Below, piece by piece: positions 1 through 7,913 of a stretch of DNA of 14,630 bases. How positions within the stretch are numbered: position 1 is the first letter of the stretch; each line of letters starts with the position of its first letter. The DNA lies in the NCBI GenBank assembly GCA_026770585.1, contig MU646307.1, positions 477,385 to 492,014 of the forward strand, given 5' to 3'. Under the pieces are notes generated by a model. That model was not told where the DNA came from. It saw only the letters and a list, made by a program, of their open reading frames with translations, and searched no databases. Origin of the DNA: Baffinella frigidus (taxonomy: Eukaryota; Cryptophyceae; Cryptomonadales; Baffinellaceae). The position numbers and the translations under genes were made by a program.

Positions 1-3
1 ACC

Positions 4-63
<60 letters not shown>

Positions 64-66
64 ACC
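1..66. repeat. CCCTCAA heptamer tandem array
   Basis: About nine perfect head-to-tail copies of the heptamer CCCTCAA fill the left edge. It is a one-base variant of the CCCTAAA telomere-type heptamer that dominates 9150-9730. It runs off the window edge, so whether it is subtelomeric or interstitial cannot be told. Confidence 0.95.
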
Positions 67-102
67 AAAGGCGTGAACGTGGGAGGAGGAACGGACTGAG
101 GC

Positions 103-322
103 GCACTGCGGGTTGTGGGGAAGGATGGGACGAGCAGGGAGGGACACTTAGGTTAGAGTGCCGACGCTCTGCCACGAGCCCTGCGAGGCGGACCAAATCG
201 AGGCTGGGGCATGCGCCAGTTCCTCGGGCGGCACCTCCGAAAACGAATGTGCCACCCGAGGAAATGGGATGCACAGGTTGTGAGGAAGGGCGGGGAGGGA
301 CTCTTGGGTTGGAGTGCCGACG
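103..322. repeat. Imperfect direct repeat pair, about 170 bp period
   Basis: The segment at 103-166 (GGTTGTGGGGAAGG ... GGTTAGAGTGCCGACG) recurs at 271-322 (GGTTGTGAGGAAGG ... GGTTGGAGTGCCGACG). No gene is supported here. The short open frames are antisense overlaps of each other with no recognisable domain. Confidence 0.7.
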
Positions 323-462
323 TGGTTCACCACCATCTCCTCCGCGAGCGCCGGCTTCGGAATGTACCCTGCATGCCCCTACTTTAGACGTGATGGGGGG
401 CAATCAAAAGTTGACACAAGGGACCCATCCCCGGAAAACCGTGCATTGGCCCAAACGTGGGC

Positions 463-708
463 GGAGCATACCGCCCGATTCAGAGGGTGTCTTCAATAGT
501 GATTCAAAGAGTGTCTTCCACAAGGTTGTGGTCACATGAAACAAGCACCGCACGAGCGCCGAGCGGAGCACGTCTTTTTGATGTTTTCATAATGTAGAGC
601 GGGTGTCCATGGAGCACACCGCCAGATTCAAAGGTTGTCTTCAGTAGAGAGAAGGACCGCACGAGCGGCGAGCGTCGCACGTGTTTTTGATAGTTTCATA
701 ATGTAAAA
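463..708. repeat. Diverged direct duplication
   Basis: Positions 463-599 are repeated at 611-708. Both copies contain GGAGCAYACCGCC, then ATTCARAGG..GTCTTCA, then ACCGCACGAGCGSCGAGCG and TTTTTGAT..TTTCATAATGTA. A third partial copy of the ATTCAAAGAGTGTCTTCC segment lies at 502-520. No coding potential is evident. Confidence 0.7.
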
Positions 709-800
709 ATGAGCCCTTCTGACAGCGACCCATTGAGGATTTGGCCATCGATGGCGCACACTCCTGACTGGCCGCGCCCGGTCCACGGGAGGGGGGTGTG

Positions 801-1037
801 GACCACCAGCCCTCCCAAGTGGCTCAAATAGTGCCCTGGAACAGGGCTGGGAACTCAACTCATCGTTGTTGAGTTGAGCCAGTACCATGAATCATGAGTT
901 CGTTGTTGAGTTGAGCTGAGTATTCGGGCCTGGAAGGTCTTCGATTTTACCTTGGATCGGGGTCACTTTTGACCCCGATCCAAGGTGAATCGAAAATGCC
1001 CCAGAGCACTATTTGAGCCACCTCCAAGGGCTAGTGG
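801..1037. repeat. Large foldback (inverted repeat) with central perfect hairpin
   Basis: Outer arms at 801-840 and 1000-1037 are reverse complements (core GGCTCAAATAGTGC against GCACTATTTGAGCC). At the centre is a perfect 17-bp stem: 949-965 pairs with 970-986 around a 4-nt loop, extended imperfectly to 941-993. The layout fits a non-autonomous foldback transposable element. No ORF lies inside and no clear target duplication was found. Confidence 0.8.
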
Positions 1038-1051
1038 GCGGAGCTCGTTAC

Positions 1052-1206
1052 GCAAGCTTCCAGCCCCGGGGGGCTTTTCTGGGACCTGAAGCGGATCAAA
1101 TCCCCTTTCGGGGCCTGAAAAATTTCAAAGTCTGAAAAAGAGGTGAGCGTAGAGGGGATTTGATCCGCTCCAGGTCCCAAAAAGCCCATCAGGGCTGGAA
1201 GCTTGC
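1052..1206. repeat. Foldback element with about 54-bp arms
   Basis: The arm at 1052-1105 (starting GCAAGCTTCCAGCC) is nearly the exact reverse complement of 1153-1206 (ending GGCTGGAAGCTTGC), around a spacer of about 47 bp. It lies directly next to the foldback at 801-1037, so two foldbacks are back to back. It is probably a MITE-like element and non-coding. Confidence 0.85.
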
Positions 1207-1239
1207 CAAACTAGGGCGAGGACGCACCCTTCATCGACG

Positions 1240-1474
1240 GGAAATGGACCGAGGTCTCGAACGCCCCCACCTGCATCCACATTCGTCATTCCATACTCAT
1301 GGGGTAGCGGACTGAAAACCGGGTAGTTAGGCCTACGCTATTGACTACGGTAGGCCGTAGGGCCCCTAGGACCTGGTTTTCGTTGGAGCCCCCCTAGGCC
1401 CCTAGGCCTACCGTGGTCAATACCGTAGGCCCAACTACCCGGAAATGGACCGAGGTCTCAAATGCCCCCACCTG
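1240..1474. repeat. 34-bp direct repeats flanking a foldback
   Basis: GGAAATGGACCGAGGTCTC and the following CCCCCACCTG occur at 1240-1273 and again at 1441-1474. They bracket the foldback at 1310-1440. The second copy starts exactly where the right foldback arm ends. They could be a duplicated target segment or the remnant of a local tandem duplication that the foldback then interrupted. Confidence 0.7.
1310..1440. repeat. Foldback element, GGGTAGTTAGGCCTAC family, copy 1
   Basis: The left arm at 1321-1370 (starting GGGTAGTTAGGCCTACG) pairs with 1389-1440 (ending CCGTAGGCCCAACTACCC). Its end sequence CTGAAAACCGGGTAGTTAG closely matches CTGAAAATGGGGTAGTTAG of the foldback at 3784-3931. Both also share a TACCGTAGGCC inner motif, so these are two members of one family. 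No ORF is present. Confidence 0.85.
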
Positions 1475-1767
1475 GATGGAGCAAGAAGCCCTCTAGAGGT
1501 CAGTGCCACGCCAGAGCTCAGGAGGGGGTTGATTTTTTCAGAACCTTACAGGAAAGGACTTTTGACTCTTGAAAACCACTGCCTTCGGGGGGAATTGACC
1601 AAGAGGCGCAATTCTGGTACTATTTAAAATCCTTGTCACGTCCTATAAGTCCCTTTTCAAAACGGGGAAACGGGGAAACCGTACGTCCAAAACGGACAAC
1701 AATTACCGCAAACGCTCTACGAGCCAATGGCGTCCAGCGTGGGTCCTAAACCGCAAGCATCAACATT

Positions 1768-1919
1768 CATTTCATCTCGAAACATGACTGAATCAGTTCC
1801 CTAATTGGCGTTTTCGTTTAATTAGGAGGCCTCATTAAATTTACTATGCCCGAACTAATTTCTCCTACTCAACCTCCTATTGGAAAGGAACTGCTTCAGT
1901 TATCTTGTGAGATGAAATT
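1768..1919 (+). mobile_element. 144-bp MITE, copy 1 (4-bp TSD)
   Basis: The element spans 1772-1915, exactly 144 bp. It has about 30-bp terminal inverted repeats beginning TCATCTCG and ending GAGATGA, with inner motifs CAGTTCC/GGAACTG, GCGTTTTCG and AATTAGGAGGCC. Flanks are CATT and AATT, a 3-of-4 match to a 4-bp target duplication. Two further copies at 2392-2535 and 4130-4273 have the same length, which fixes the boundaries. There is no coding capacity. The transposase superfamily is not determinable, though Sola and Ginger are examples known to make 4-bp duplications. Confidence 0.92.
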
Positions 1920-2126
1920 GATGGGGGGGTACGAGATGGGGGCGGGCGCCTGTTTCGGCACCTCTTTCACCCCAGGAGGCGCCCACACAGTGGCCTAAGA
2001 GGCTTTCGTTGGGGCCGCAATTCCGGGTGTAACGTGACCAATTTGCAGTACAAAAATTCTCGAAGTTCGTTGTCTTCAGGCATGTTGACGTTTGATGAAA
2101 GGTTCGTAGTCCACCGTGCGGGTAGG
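1920..2126. other. Intergenic; repeat-unit flank, no gene seen
   Basis: The flank just right of MITE copy 1 (TTGATGGGGGGGTACGAG ... CACCTCTTTCACC ... GGAGGCGC) resembles the flanks of the sites at 2155 and 2540, so this is one unit of a diverged local repeat. No convincing ORF, RNA or splice structure was seen. Confidence 0.5.
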
Positions 2127-2600
2127 TACCCTACACCTCAACCCTCAACACTATTTTGATGGGGTACGATCCCCCTTTCCACGCGGGAGGTACGTGCCAA
2201 TGTCTCCCATGGCGAGAGGAGCGCATGAGCCGATCGAGTTGCTTCCCAGCGAGAGATAGGACTTCCAGCGAGAGATAGGACTTCCTTACTACCAACACGG
2301 CTTGCCGCAGGCAGCTCTCAGGCGGGCGGCAGCACCTCGTTAACGGTCGGAGGCGCGTAGATACCCTACACCTCAACCCTCAACACTATTTTCATCTCGG
2401 AGGATAACTGAAGCAGTTCCTTTTCAATAGGAGCTTGCATAAGAGAAATTATTTAGGGCATAGCAAATTTAATTAGGCCCCCTAATTGAATGAAAACGCT
2501 AATTAGGGAACTGGTTCAGTTATCTTTCGAGATGAATTTGATCGAGGAGTAGGAAACCTCTTTGACTGCAGGAGGCGCGTAGGTGCCAATGTCTTCCAGT
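2127..2600. repeat. Local duplication: empty and MITE-filled sites
   Basis: TACCCTACACCTCAACCCTC through CAACACTATTT occurs at 2127-2157 and again at 2361-2391. In the first copy it runs straight on into TTGATGGGGTACGA. In the second it is interrupted by the 144-bp MITE, after which GATCGAGGAGTAGG and GTGCCAATGTCT continue the homology (compare 2185-2210 and 2570-2593). A perfect tandem pair of a 19-mer (CCAGCGAGAGATAGGACTT) lies between them at 2246-2283. Confidence 0.85.
2388..2539 (-). mobile_element. 144-bp MITE, copy 2 (TSD ATTT)
   Basis: The element spans 2392-2535, 144 bp, inverted relative to copies 1 and 3. Termini are TCATCTCGG and CGAGATGA. It is flanked by a perfect ATTT at 2388-2391 and 2536-2539. 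The paralogous unoccupied site near 2155 has a single run there, which confirms the duplication. Confidence 0.95.
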
Positions 2601-2770
2601 TTCGGCGGCACAGGCACGGGGAGTGCCACAAATCTCGCTGGCTCCTCCTGCCGCCAAAAAGGAGGATTTTTTTATGAAGCGTGGGGTTTTTCACGAGGCG
2701 TTACTACTCCTGAGAATGTGTCGTTCGCGCTTGGGGGCGTCGACGCGCTGCGTGCAGGAGGGAAAGACCG
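2540..2770. other. Intergenic, no confident gene
   Basis: A frame opening at ATG 2589 reads a Ser/Gly/Thr-rich peptide that then runs into the GA microsatellite as an Arg/Glu/Asp repeat. Nothing supports expression, and no splice pairing or domain was seen. Confidence 0.4.
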
Positions 2771-3156
2771 AGAGATAGAGAGAGAGCGCGAGAGAGATGG
2801 AGAGAGCGCGAGAGAGAGAGATAGATAGAGAGAGCGCGAGAGAGATAGAGAGAGCGCGCGCGAGAGATAGAGAGAGAGCGCGCGCGAGAGAGATAGAGAG
2901 AGATAGAGAGAGCGCGCGAGAGAGACAGAGAGAGCGCGCGAGAGAGAGATAGATAGAGAGAGATAGATAGAGAGAGAGAGAGATAGATAGATAGAGAGAG
3001 CGCGCGAGAGAGAGATAGAGAGAGCGCGCGAGAGAGAAATAGAGAGAGCGCGCGAGAGAGAGATAGAGAGAGCGCGAGAGAGATAGAGAGAGAGCGCGAG
3101 AGAGAGATAGAGAGAGAGCGCGAGAGAGATAGAGAGAGAGCGCGAGAGAGATAGAT

Positions 3157-3187
<31 letters not shown>

Positions 3188-3368
3188 TAGAGAGAGCGCG
3201 CGAGAAAGAGACAGAGAGAGAGCGCGAGAGAGATAGAGAGAGAGCGTGAGAGAGATAGAGAAAGCGCGCGAGAGAGTTAGAGAGAGAGCGCGAGAGAGAC
3301 AGAGAGAGAGCGCGCGAGAGAGATAGAAAGAGAGCGCGAGAGAGAGATAGAGAGAGCGCGCGAGAAAG
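2771..3368. repeat. GA/GCGC compound microsatellite, about 600 bp
   Basis: Almost uninterrupted GAGAGATAGAGAGAGCGCGC units repeat with a period near 20 bp. Purine GA runs are broken regularly by GATA and by alternating GCGC. The region is low complexity and non-coding. The same motif in reverse complement (CTCTCTATCT, CTCGCTCTCT) recurs at 12088-12160, where it forms the pyrimidine tract of a splice acceptor. Confidence 0.97.
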
Positions 3369-3782
3369 ATCGCGATCTCGCTGCTGCAGGAGAGCGGGCG
3401 CTACTGCATGTCAAGGGCAGCGCTTCATCGTACCAACCCGCTACGACCTAACTGCTTCCTGGAACTAACCAGCTTCTAATTATCTGCTTGCTGACCATCA
3501 AGAGCAGCGCGCCCACAGTGCTTGGAGGCACCTGTAGGGCGAAGGGGTGCACACGACACCCAGAGTAACGAGGAAGGGGGCGGGCGAATACCATGAGCGA
3601 CGGCATGAAGGCCGGGCTGTCCTTGGACGGTTGGCTGCGCAGGTGGTCGCTCCGCCTACACCTGATCACTCCACCACCAGTCAGGCCTCACGCACTCACC
3701 GACTCACGCACGCACTGCCGCACTCACTGACTAACGCACTGAGTGTCTGACAGACGGGAAGCTAGCACCCACCTTCATAGGC
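3369..3782. other. Region without a firm gene; possible short exon 3593-3642
   Basis: On the plus strand an ATG at 3593 in good context (ACCATGA) opens a GC3-rich stretch reading MSDGMKAGLSLDGWLR up to a possible donor CGCAG|GTGG after 3642. The minus strand of the same stretch (3448-3669) is also open and equally plausible, so strand is unresolved. CACTCA-type low-complexity sequence fills 3685-3741. Confidence 0.25.
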
Positions 3783-3783
3783 T

Positions 3784-3931
3784 AACGGCCTGAAAATGGG
3801 GTAGTTAGACATACGGCATTGCCTAGGAACTCCTACCGTAGGCCGAGGGATCCTAGGACCAAAAAGTCTCGGCCTACGGTAGGAGGTCCTAGGCAATGCC
3901 GTAGGCCTAACTGCCCCATTTTCAGGCCGTT
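3784..3931. repeat. Foldback element, GGGTAGTTAG family, copy 2
   Basis: The left arm at 3784-3844 (starting AACGGCCTGAAAATGGGG) and the right arm at 3866-3931 (ending CCCCATTTTCAGGCCGTT) are reverse complements with only a few mismatches, around a loop of about 20 nt. It could fold into a hairpin of more than 60 bp. It is related by end sequence to the foldback at 1310-1440. Confidence 0.92.
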
Positions 3932-4125
3932 ACCCTATTAACCTCCCCCCAGGAACGGTTCTCAGGCGCATATCCCCGGCCTCCCACCAGCCGGTGCTGC
4001 TCTCCGCCACACCCAGAGCCCTTGCACGCGCAATCGACCACAGCTGGAAGCTTGCGTTAGCGAGGCAGGCTGCCTTGCTAAGCGGGGCGCAACGATCCTC
4101 GGCTCTGCCCCAGCCGCGCGCGTCC

Positions 4126-4277
4126 GCTTTCATCTCGAAAGATACCTCAATCAGTTCCCTCATTAGCGTTTTCATTTAATTAGGAGGCCTAATTAAATGT
4201 GCTATGCCCCAACCAATTTCTCCTTTTCGACCTCCTATTGAAAAGCAGCTGATTCAGTTATCCTCCGAGATGAGCTT
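4126..4277 (+). mobile_element. 144-bp MITE, copy 3 (TSD GCTT)
   Basis: The element spans 4130-4273, 144 bp, TCATCTCG to CGAGATGA, flanked by a perfect GCTT at 4126-4129 and 4274-4277. It has the same internal layout as copy 1 (CAGTTCCCTCATTAGCG, AATTAGGAGGCC). Its right inverted repeat overlaps the predicted end of the minus-strand gene: that gene's TAA stop at 4258-4260 lies inside the element. Confidence 0.95.
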
Positions 4278-5488
4278 TGCGTGGGTGTCCTGTCTCTGCG
4301 GTCCCCGGGAGGATCACACGGGGTCGAGTGGGTGGCATGCCGCAACCACTGGGGAGAGGGCGTTGAGTGCCGCGCCGCCAGACAAACGCGCGTGCGGGGA
4401 CGGTTACCTAGCTCTGCCTCACTCTGGTTAACCGAGTCATCTCAAGTTGACATGCTGGGGTTTCGGTTAAAAATCGTCCACTTTGGAGCGGAAAAGAGCC
4501 CGGGCTCACCAAACTGGTGAGCCCAAATAGACTGAGGCAGAGCTGGGAGAACCGCGAAGGATCGGCGCACGTGCACGCAACCGGCGGCGAGTAGGCCGTC
4601 TCAGGCTTGAGATTCTTCGGGTACTGCGCGCTCTCCTCGAAGGCGGGCAGCGCGCGCGGGGCCGGCCGGTCGAGGATTGCGAGCGCCGTAGCGCGGATGT
4701 TGCCCACCAGCCACGCCATCTGCCACCAGAAGGGCATGATCGCTGGAGTCAGGGCATGCGAGCGAGAGGGCGACTTCCTCTCCTCGCCTCTGGTGACCTG
4801 CATGGGGGCGGTAGGCCCCTGGGCGAGCAAGCAAGCCTGGGGTCTTGGTGGGCAGAGGCTCATGGTGGAGGATGGAGGATGGTGGGTGGTGGGTGGGCGC
4901 CAGAAACCGTGTCGCGGTAGGTGGCGGTGAAGTCCTCGCAGTGGACATGCCTGCACAGTGTCAAGTGCTTCAGCTGCTTAGCGCGCAGGCCGGGGGTTCA
5001 GCGGCGGGAACCGTTGAGGTTCAGCGGCTAGCGTCCCGCACCAACCTGGCAGTGCCCAACCCGGGTTGGGAGGAACATCCTCCTGGGCATGGCGTGTACC
5101 CGCCGCCCGGGGGCGCGACGTGGAGGAAGACGTCGCGGCAGAAAGAGGCCTGGATTTTGACGCCTTTGTACGACCGAGGAAGGCGGTCTTCGAAATGCGC
5201 GAACCTGCCACGGGTGTAACACACTATTGGGTGCAGGATTGCGGAGGTGCAGCGGAAAGGAAGGGAATTGAAACGCAGCAGGAGATACAGGGCGCGTCTC
5301 GACTACGGTGGAGATGGGGCAGACTTGCGCGTGGTGTTGCTGAGGATGAAGGTTGTGAGGTGGAGGTCCTCCTCCAGATCCAGAGTGGAGTCCTGCTTCT
5401 TCACCGCCTTGCCGCTCGAATCCTGCAGTCCCCAGCCATCCTTCGGCTCCCTGGCGCTCTTGGGCCGCGCCGACACCGCTCGCGACAT
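4258..5488 (-). CDS. Five-exon gene of unknown function (248 aa model)
   Basis: Model on the minus strand: exons 5488-5329, 5223-5042, 4976-4908, 4797-4553 and 4348-4258. The lengths (160, 182, 69, 245, 91 nt) sum to 747, an exact multiple of three, and every junction phase matches. An in-frame TGA six codons upstream supports ATG 5488 as the start. Introns are 105, 65, 110 and 204 bp. The first uses a GC donor (GCAAGT) and the rest GT. Exon 4 is strongly coding: about nine codons in ten from ATC 4740 onward end in G or C. Visible protein features are a basic, charged N-terminus, an aromatic segment SYKGVKIQASFCRDVFLHV, and a hydrophobic stretch MPFWWQMAWLVGNIRATALA that may be a buried or membrane helix. 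I do not recognise the family. Exons 1 to 3 are less certain because overlapping frames on both strands are open there. Confidence 0.55.
4401..4554. mobile_element. Foldback element forming most of an intron
   Basis: Terminal inverted repeats of about 25 bp (CGGTTACCTAGCTCTGCCTC at the left, reverse complement of CGGTTCTCCCAGCTCTGCCT at the right) bound 154 bp. Inside, 4502-4511 and 4515-4524 form a perfect 10-bp hairpin around a 3-nt loop. On the minus strand the element begins one or two bases from the exon 4 boundary and contains the GT donor. No target duplication is clear. Confidence 0.75.
4553..4797 (-). CDS. Exon 4 of the minus-strand gene (best supported)
   Basis: It starts after CATGCAG. 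It encodes a basic linker (VTRGEERKSPSRSHALTP), then MPFWWQMAWLVGNIRATALA, then PAFEESAQYPKNLKPETAY. GC3 is very high. It ends in phase 2 at CG|GTTCTC. The donor lies inside the terminal repeat of the foldback at 4401-4554. Confidence 0.7.
4908..4976 (-). CDS. Exon 3 of the minus-strand gene
   Basis: A 23-codon exon beginning QLKHLTLCRHVHCEDFTATY and ending in phase 0 at ACG|GTTTCT. An upstream in-frame TGA shows that the reading must enter by splicing. The acceptor is CTAAG or the next AG three bases on. Confidence 0.5.
5042..5223 (-). CDS. Exon 2 of the minus-strand gene
   Basis: It is preceded by a pyrimidine-rich tract and a TAG acceptor. It reads CYTRGRFAHFEDRLPRSYKG onwards, then a Gly/Pro/Cys-rich turn (APPGGGYTPCPGGCSSQPG). 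It ends in phase 0 at TTG|GTGCGG. Other frames are open here on both strands, so this is less secure than exon 4. Confidence 0.45.
5329..5488 (-). CDS. Exon 1 of the minus-strand gene
   Basis: It begins MSRAVSARPKSAREPKDGWG and runs into an acidic LDLEEDLHLTTFILSN segment. Codons are mostly G/C-ending. It ends in phase 1 at a consensus-like GC donor (C|GCAAGT). Without splicing, the frame would stop at 5303 after a further eight codons, giving a 61-aa product, which is the alternative reading. Confidence 0.5.
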
Positions 5489-5713
5489 CGCGACAGCGAC
5501 CAGCCCTCAGCCGGTACTCACTTGCTACTCCTCGGAAAGGGGATCTGGCGGAGCTGCGTGGATCCGGAAAAAAATATGCTCCGGCGGAGATGGGGGACTG
5601 GCGCGGCTGGGCGGCGACGAGCCCATCACTCAACCAAGAACTCCCTCCTTTTCCCGTCAGTTGCGCCCTCCCGCCAAGGAACGGGGTGGAACGGTTCAAG
5701 CCGTAGGTCACGT
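5489..5713. promoter_or_regulatory. Upstream region of the minus-strand gene
   Basis: 225 bp separate the predicted ATG at 5488 from the end of the large inverted-repeat element. It must hold the 5' leader and perhaps a promoter, but no TATA-like or other motif could be assigned. Long open frames on both strands here look like by-products of high GC. Confidence 0.25.
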
Positions 5714-7913
5714 TACTGTAGATTTCCAGTTTCTGGAGACACGTCCCTGGAGGTGGAAATTAATTATTTTCTCGGCCTGCAGGGTGGGGGAACGTCGCAC
5801 GAGGCGCCCTGCTGCCGCCGTTCGGGGGCTGACACGGGCTGTGAAGGGTGCATTCTGTCGCTACCGACCCCCCTAAGCATCATGAGTGGCGCCATTGTGC
5901 CAGCGGGAACGGCAGCCGCGTGCTGTGTGGGGGTGGCCTGGTCGGATTCTCACCACCTGGTTTGAGCTTGTCTGGGAGGGCCCGCAATCCGCCGGGGAGA
6001 GGGGGGCTGGTCCCGCTGAGGAGTGCCTTTCGTCGGTACTGACACCTCCAATGCCATGGTGGTGCCGCATGGGGAAAGCAGCTGCGTGCGTCGCGTGCTG
6101 CGTGGGTTTCTCTTGGACTCCCCCCCCTGGTTGGCAACTTCTCAACGCCCCCGGCAGGCGCCGGGGAGAGGGTGGAAGAGCCTGGTGAGGGGCGTTTTCC
6201 GTCGGTACCAACCCCTTGTTAGACATGGTGGAGTCGCAGGGATGCAGCGGCGGCGCACCCCGCGTGCTTCTGGGCTGGAACCGCTTGGGCCTCTGGCCTG
6301 TCTCCTGGTCCAGACGGCGCGCAAACGCGTGTTTGAGGCCCGTGATGTCGGCGTTAGAGGGCGCGCAGGAACGGGAAGCCCTCCCCCGTTCACGAACTGA
6401 GTTGTGGCCCCGCTCGCGCGCGTAATCCCCCCGAAAAGCTGCCCCCACCTTTGAGGTACCTAGCGGAAGCAGCTTTTTGAGCAGTGTGGGGGCGCGCGGG
6501 TCCGCCGGGAGGGGGCGCAAAATTCAGTGGGTTCTGCCCCGGCCTCCGCACCGCTCGTGGGCAGCTCTTCCCCAACTTCTGGCTGCGTGGAATCACAAAA
6601 ACGCCGGCAGCAGCACTGCTAGTGCGCGTTGCAGCTCTGAGGGTCGCATCTACAACTAGCGCGCATACGTCTAGTTCCCGGCATCGAGACACTCTCCATG
6701 CTCAGGGGCGTTCACCTACTGGCTAAGTAGATACACTTCAGGCTCCTAACGCGAAGGTTAGGGCGGATTCTTGGACGGAGCTGCGTCATTTGTGTCGAAA
6801 GGGTATCACGATCAAGCGATTTTGAGCAAGCATGCGCAGCTCAAATGCCTCTTCCTGTGCGCAGCACCTCTCCATCTTCACAGACATTCACGACAATAGC
6901 GTGTGCGGGCTCGGGAGCGGGGAATTCCGGACAGCCAAGAGTTGGTTCGCACGGTTGCTGGTCAGAACGTAACCTCGCCTCACATGTGGCCCGCGTTCCT
7001 AGTTCGCACCCCTGGACGCGCACACCGGCGACTGAAGCGCCACTGGTGCACCCAGGCACGCCACAACTCACTCCCAGACTGGTGCGCGTGGTCACGCATT
7101 CACGGCTCGAGGTCTACGCTCACCCTGAGGTGCTGTCACACTGCATGTCTCAAGACCCTGCCTGGGATGAGCATCCCCCCGCAGCGCAGCATACCGAAAC
7201 CGCCTCCGCTGTGGCCGCCATCCCGCACGGAGCTCGGCATGGGTTGTGCCTTGCACCTGGGAACACCACTGCAATTGTTCACTGCCCATGCGGGCCGTCA
7301 GAGCCTAAGCGGTGTGCTCAGCCCGGGGCTGGGACCAGCAGGGGAGCCCCCCCGCAGCGCAGCATACCAAAATCGCCTCGTCTGTGGCCGCCATCCCGCA
7401 CGGAGCTCTGCATGGGTCGTGCCTTACACCTGTGCAACAACCGGAACCGGGCCCTTGCCCCTCTCGCCGGCGCCGGGGCGTTGAGACGTTTTCGAGCAGC
7501 AGGGCATTCACAGAAAACCCACACGCAGCACGCGGTCCGCGCCGCTGTTCTCATCCTGCGGCACCACCATGGCATTAAAGAGGTCAGTACCGATGAAAGA
7601 CCCTCATCAGCGGTACCAGATCCCCTCTCCCTGGTGTTCCCCAGGGGCGTCCAAGGTGCCTCAAACCAGGTGCTGAGAATCCACCTAGGCCACTCCCACA
7701 CAGCACACGGCTTCCGCCGCCGCCAGCACCATGACACCACACAGGATGCGTGGAGGGGTCGGTACCTGCGGAATGCACCCCTCAAAACCCGCATCGGCCC
7801 CCGAACGGCGGCGGATGGGCGCCCCGTGCGACGTTCCCCCACCCCTGCACTGGAACGAAAATAATTAATTTCCACCTCCGGGGACGTGTCTCCCAAAATG
7901 GAAATCTACAGTA
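5714..7913. mobile_element. 2.2-kb transposon-like unit with about 470-bp inverted repeats
   Basis: Positions 5714-6186 and 7450-7913 are reverse complements over roughly 470 bp, beginning TACTGTAGATTTCCA and ending TGGAAATCTACAGTA. Shared blocks include GGAGACACGTCCC, GGTGGAAATTAATTATTTTC, GGGGGAACGTCGCACG and CCGCCGTTCGGGGGC. A TA dinucleotide at both ends could be a target duplication (ends CTGTAG/CTACAG) or part of the repeat. The arms are built of about 170-bp sub-repeats, near 5843, 6017 and 6185 on the left and 7585 and 7760 on the right, each with a TTTCGTCGGTACYGAC-like start. No transposase is recognisable inside, so it is probably non-autonomous. Confidence 0.85.
6187..7449. other. 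Interior of the inverted-repeat element
   Basis: It contains the third left sub-repeat (to about 6330) and a direct repeat of about 85 bp at 7175-7259 and 7347-7431 (CCCCGCAGCGCAGCATACC, GGCCGCCATCCCGCACGGAG). A 339-codon plus-strand open frame at 6845-7864 runs into the right arm. It is Pro/Ala/His/Arg-rich, shows no transposase motif and overlaps other open frames, so I do not call it a gene. Confidence 0.6.

Noticed and set aside
1-66. True chromosome end
   Set aside because: The repeat is CCCTCAA rather than the CCCTAAA seen inside, and similar arrays are interstitial here. The window edge gives no proof of a terminus.
949-986. Perfect 17-bp hairpin as a bacterial-type transcription terminator
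   Set aside because: There is no T-tract, it lies inside a larger foldback, and the window is eukaryotic in character.
2583-2828. Open frame ending in an Arg/Glu-rich repeat
   Set aside because: The repeat part is the GA microsatellite in translation, and the first part lacks support.
5066-5965. 299-codon plus-strand open frame
   Set aside because: It is antisense to the minus-strand exons, which have better codon bias and consistent splice phases, and it continues into the inverted-repeat element. A real plus-strand gene here is not fully excluded.
6845-7864. 339-codon plus-strand open frame as a transposase or other gene
   Set aside because: It runs into the right inverted-repeat arm, is Pro/His/Arg-rich without any transposase motif, and overlaps equally open frames on both strands. 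It is better explained as chance openness of GC-rich repeat DNA.
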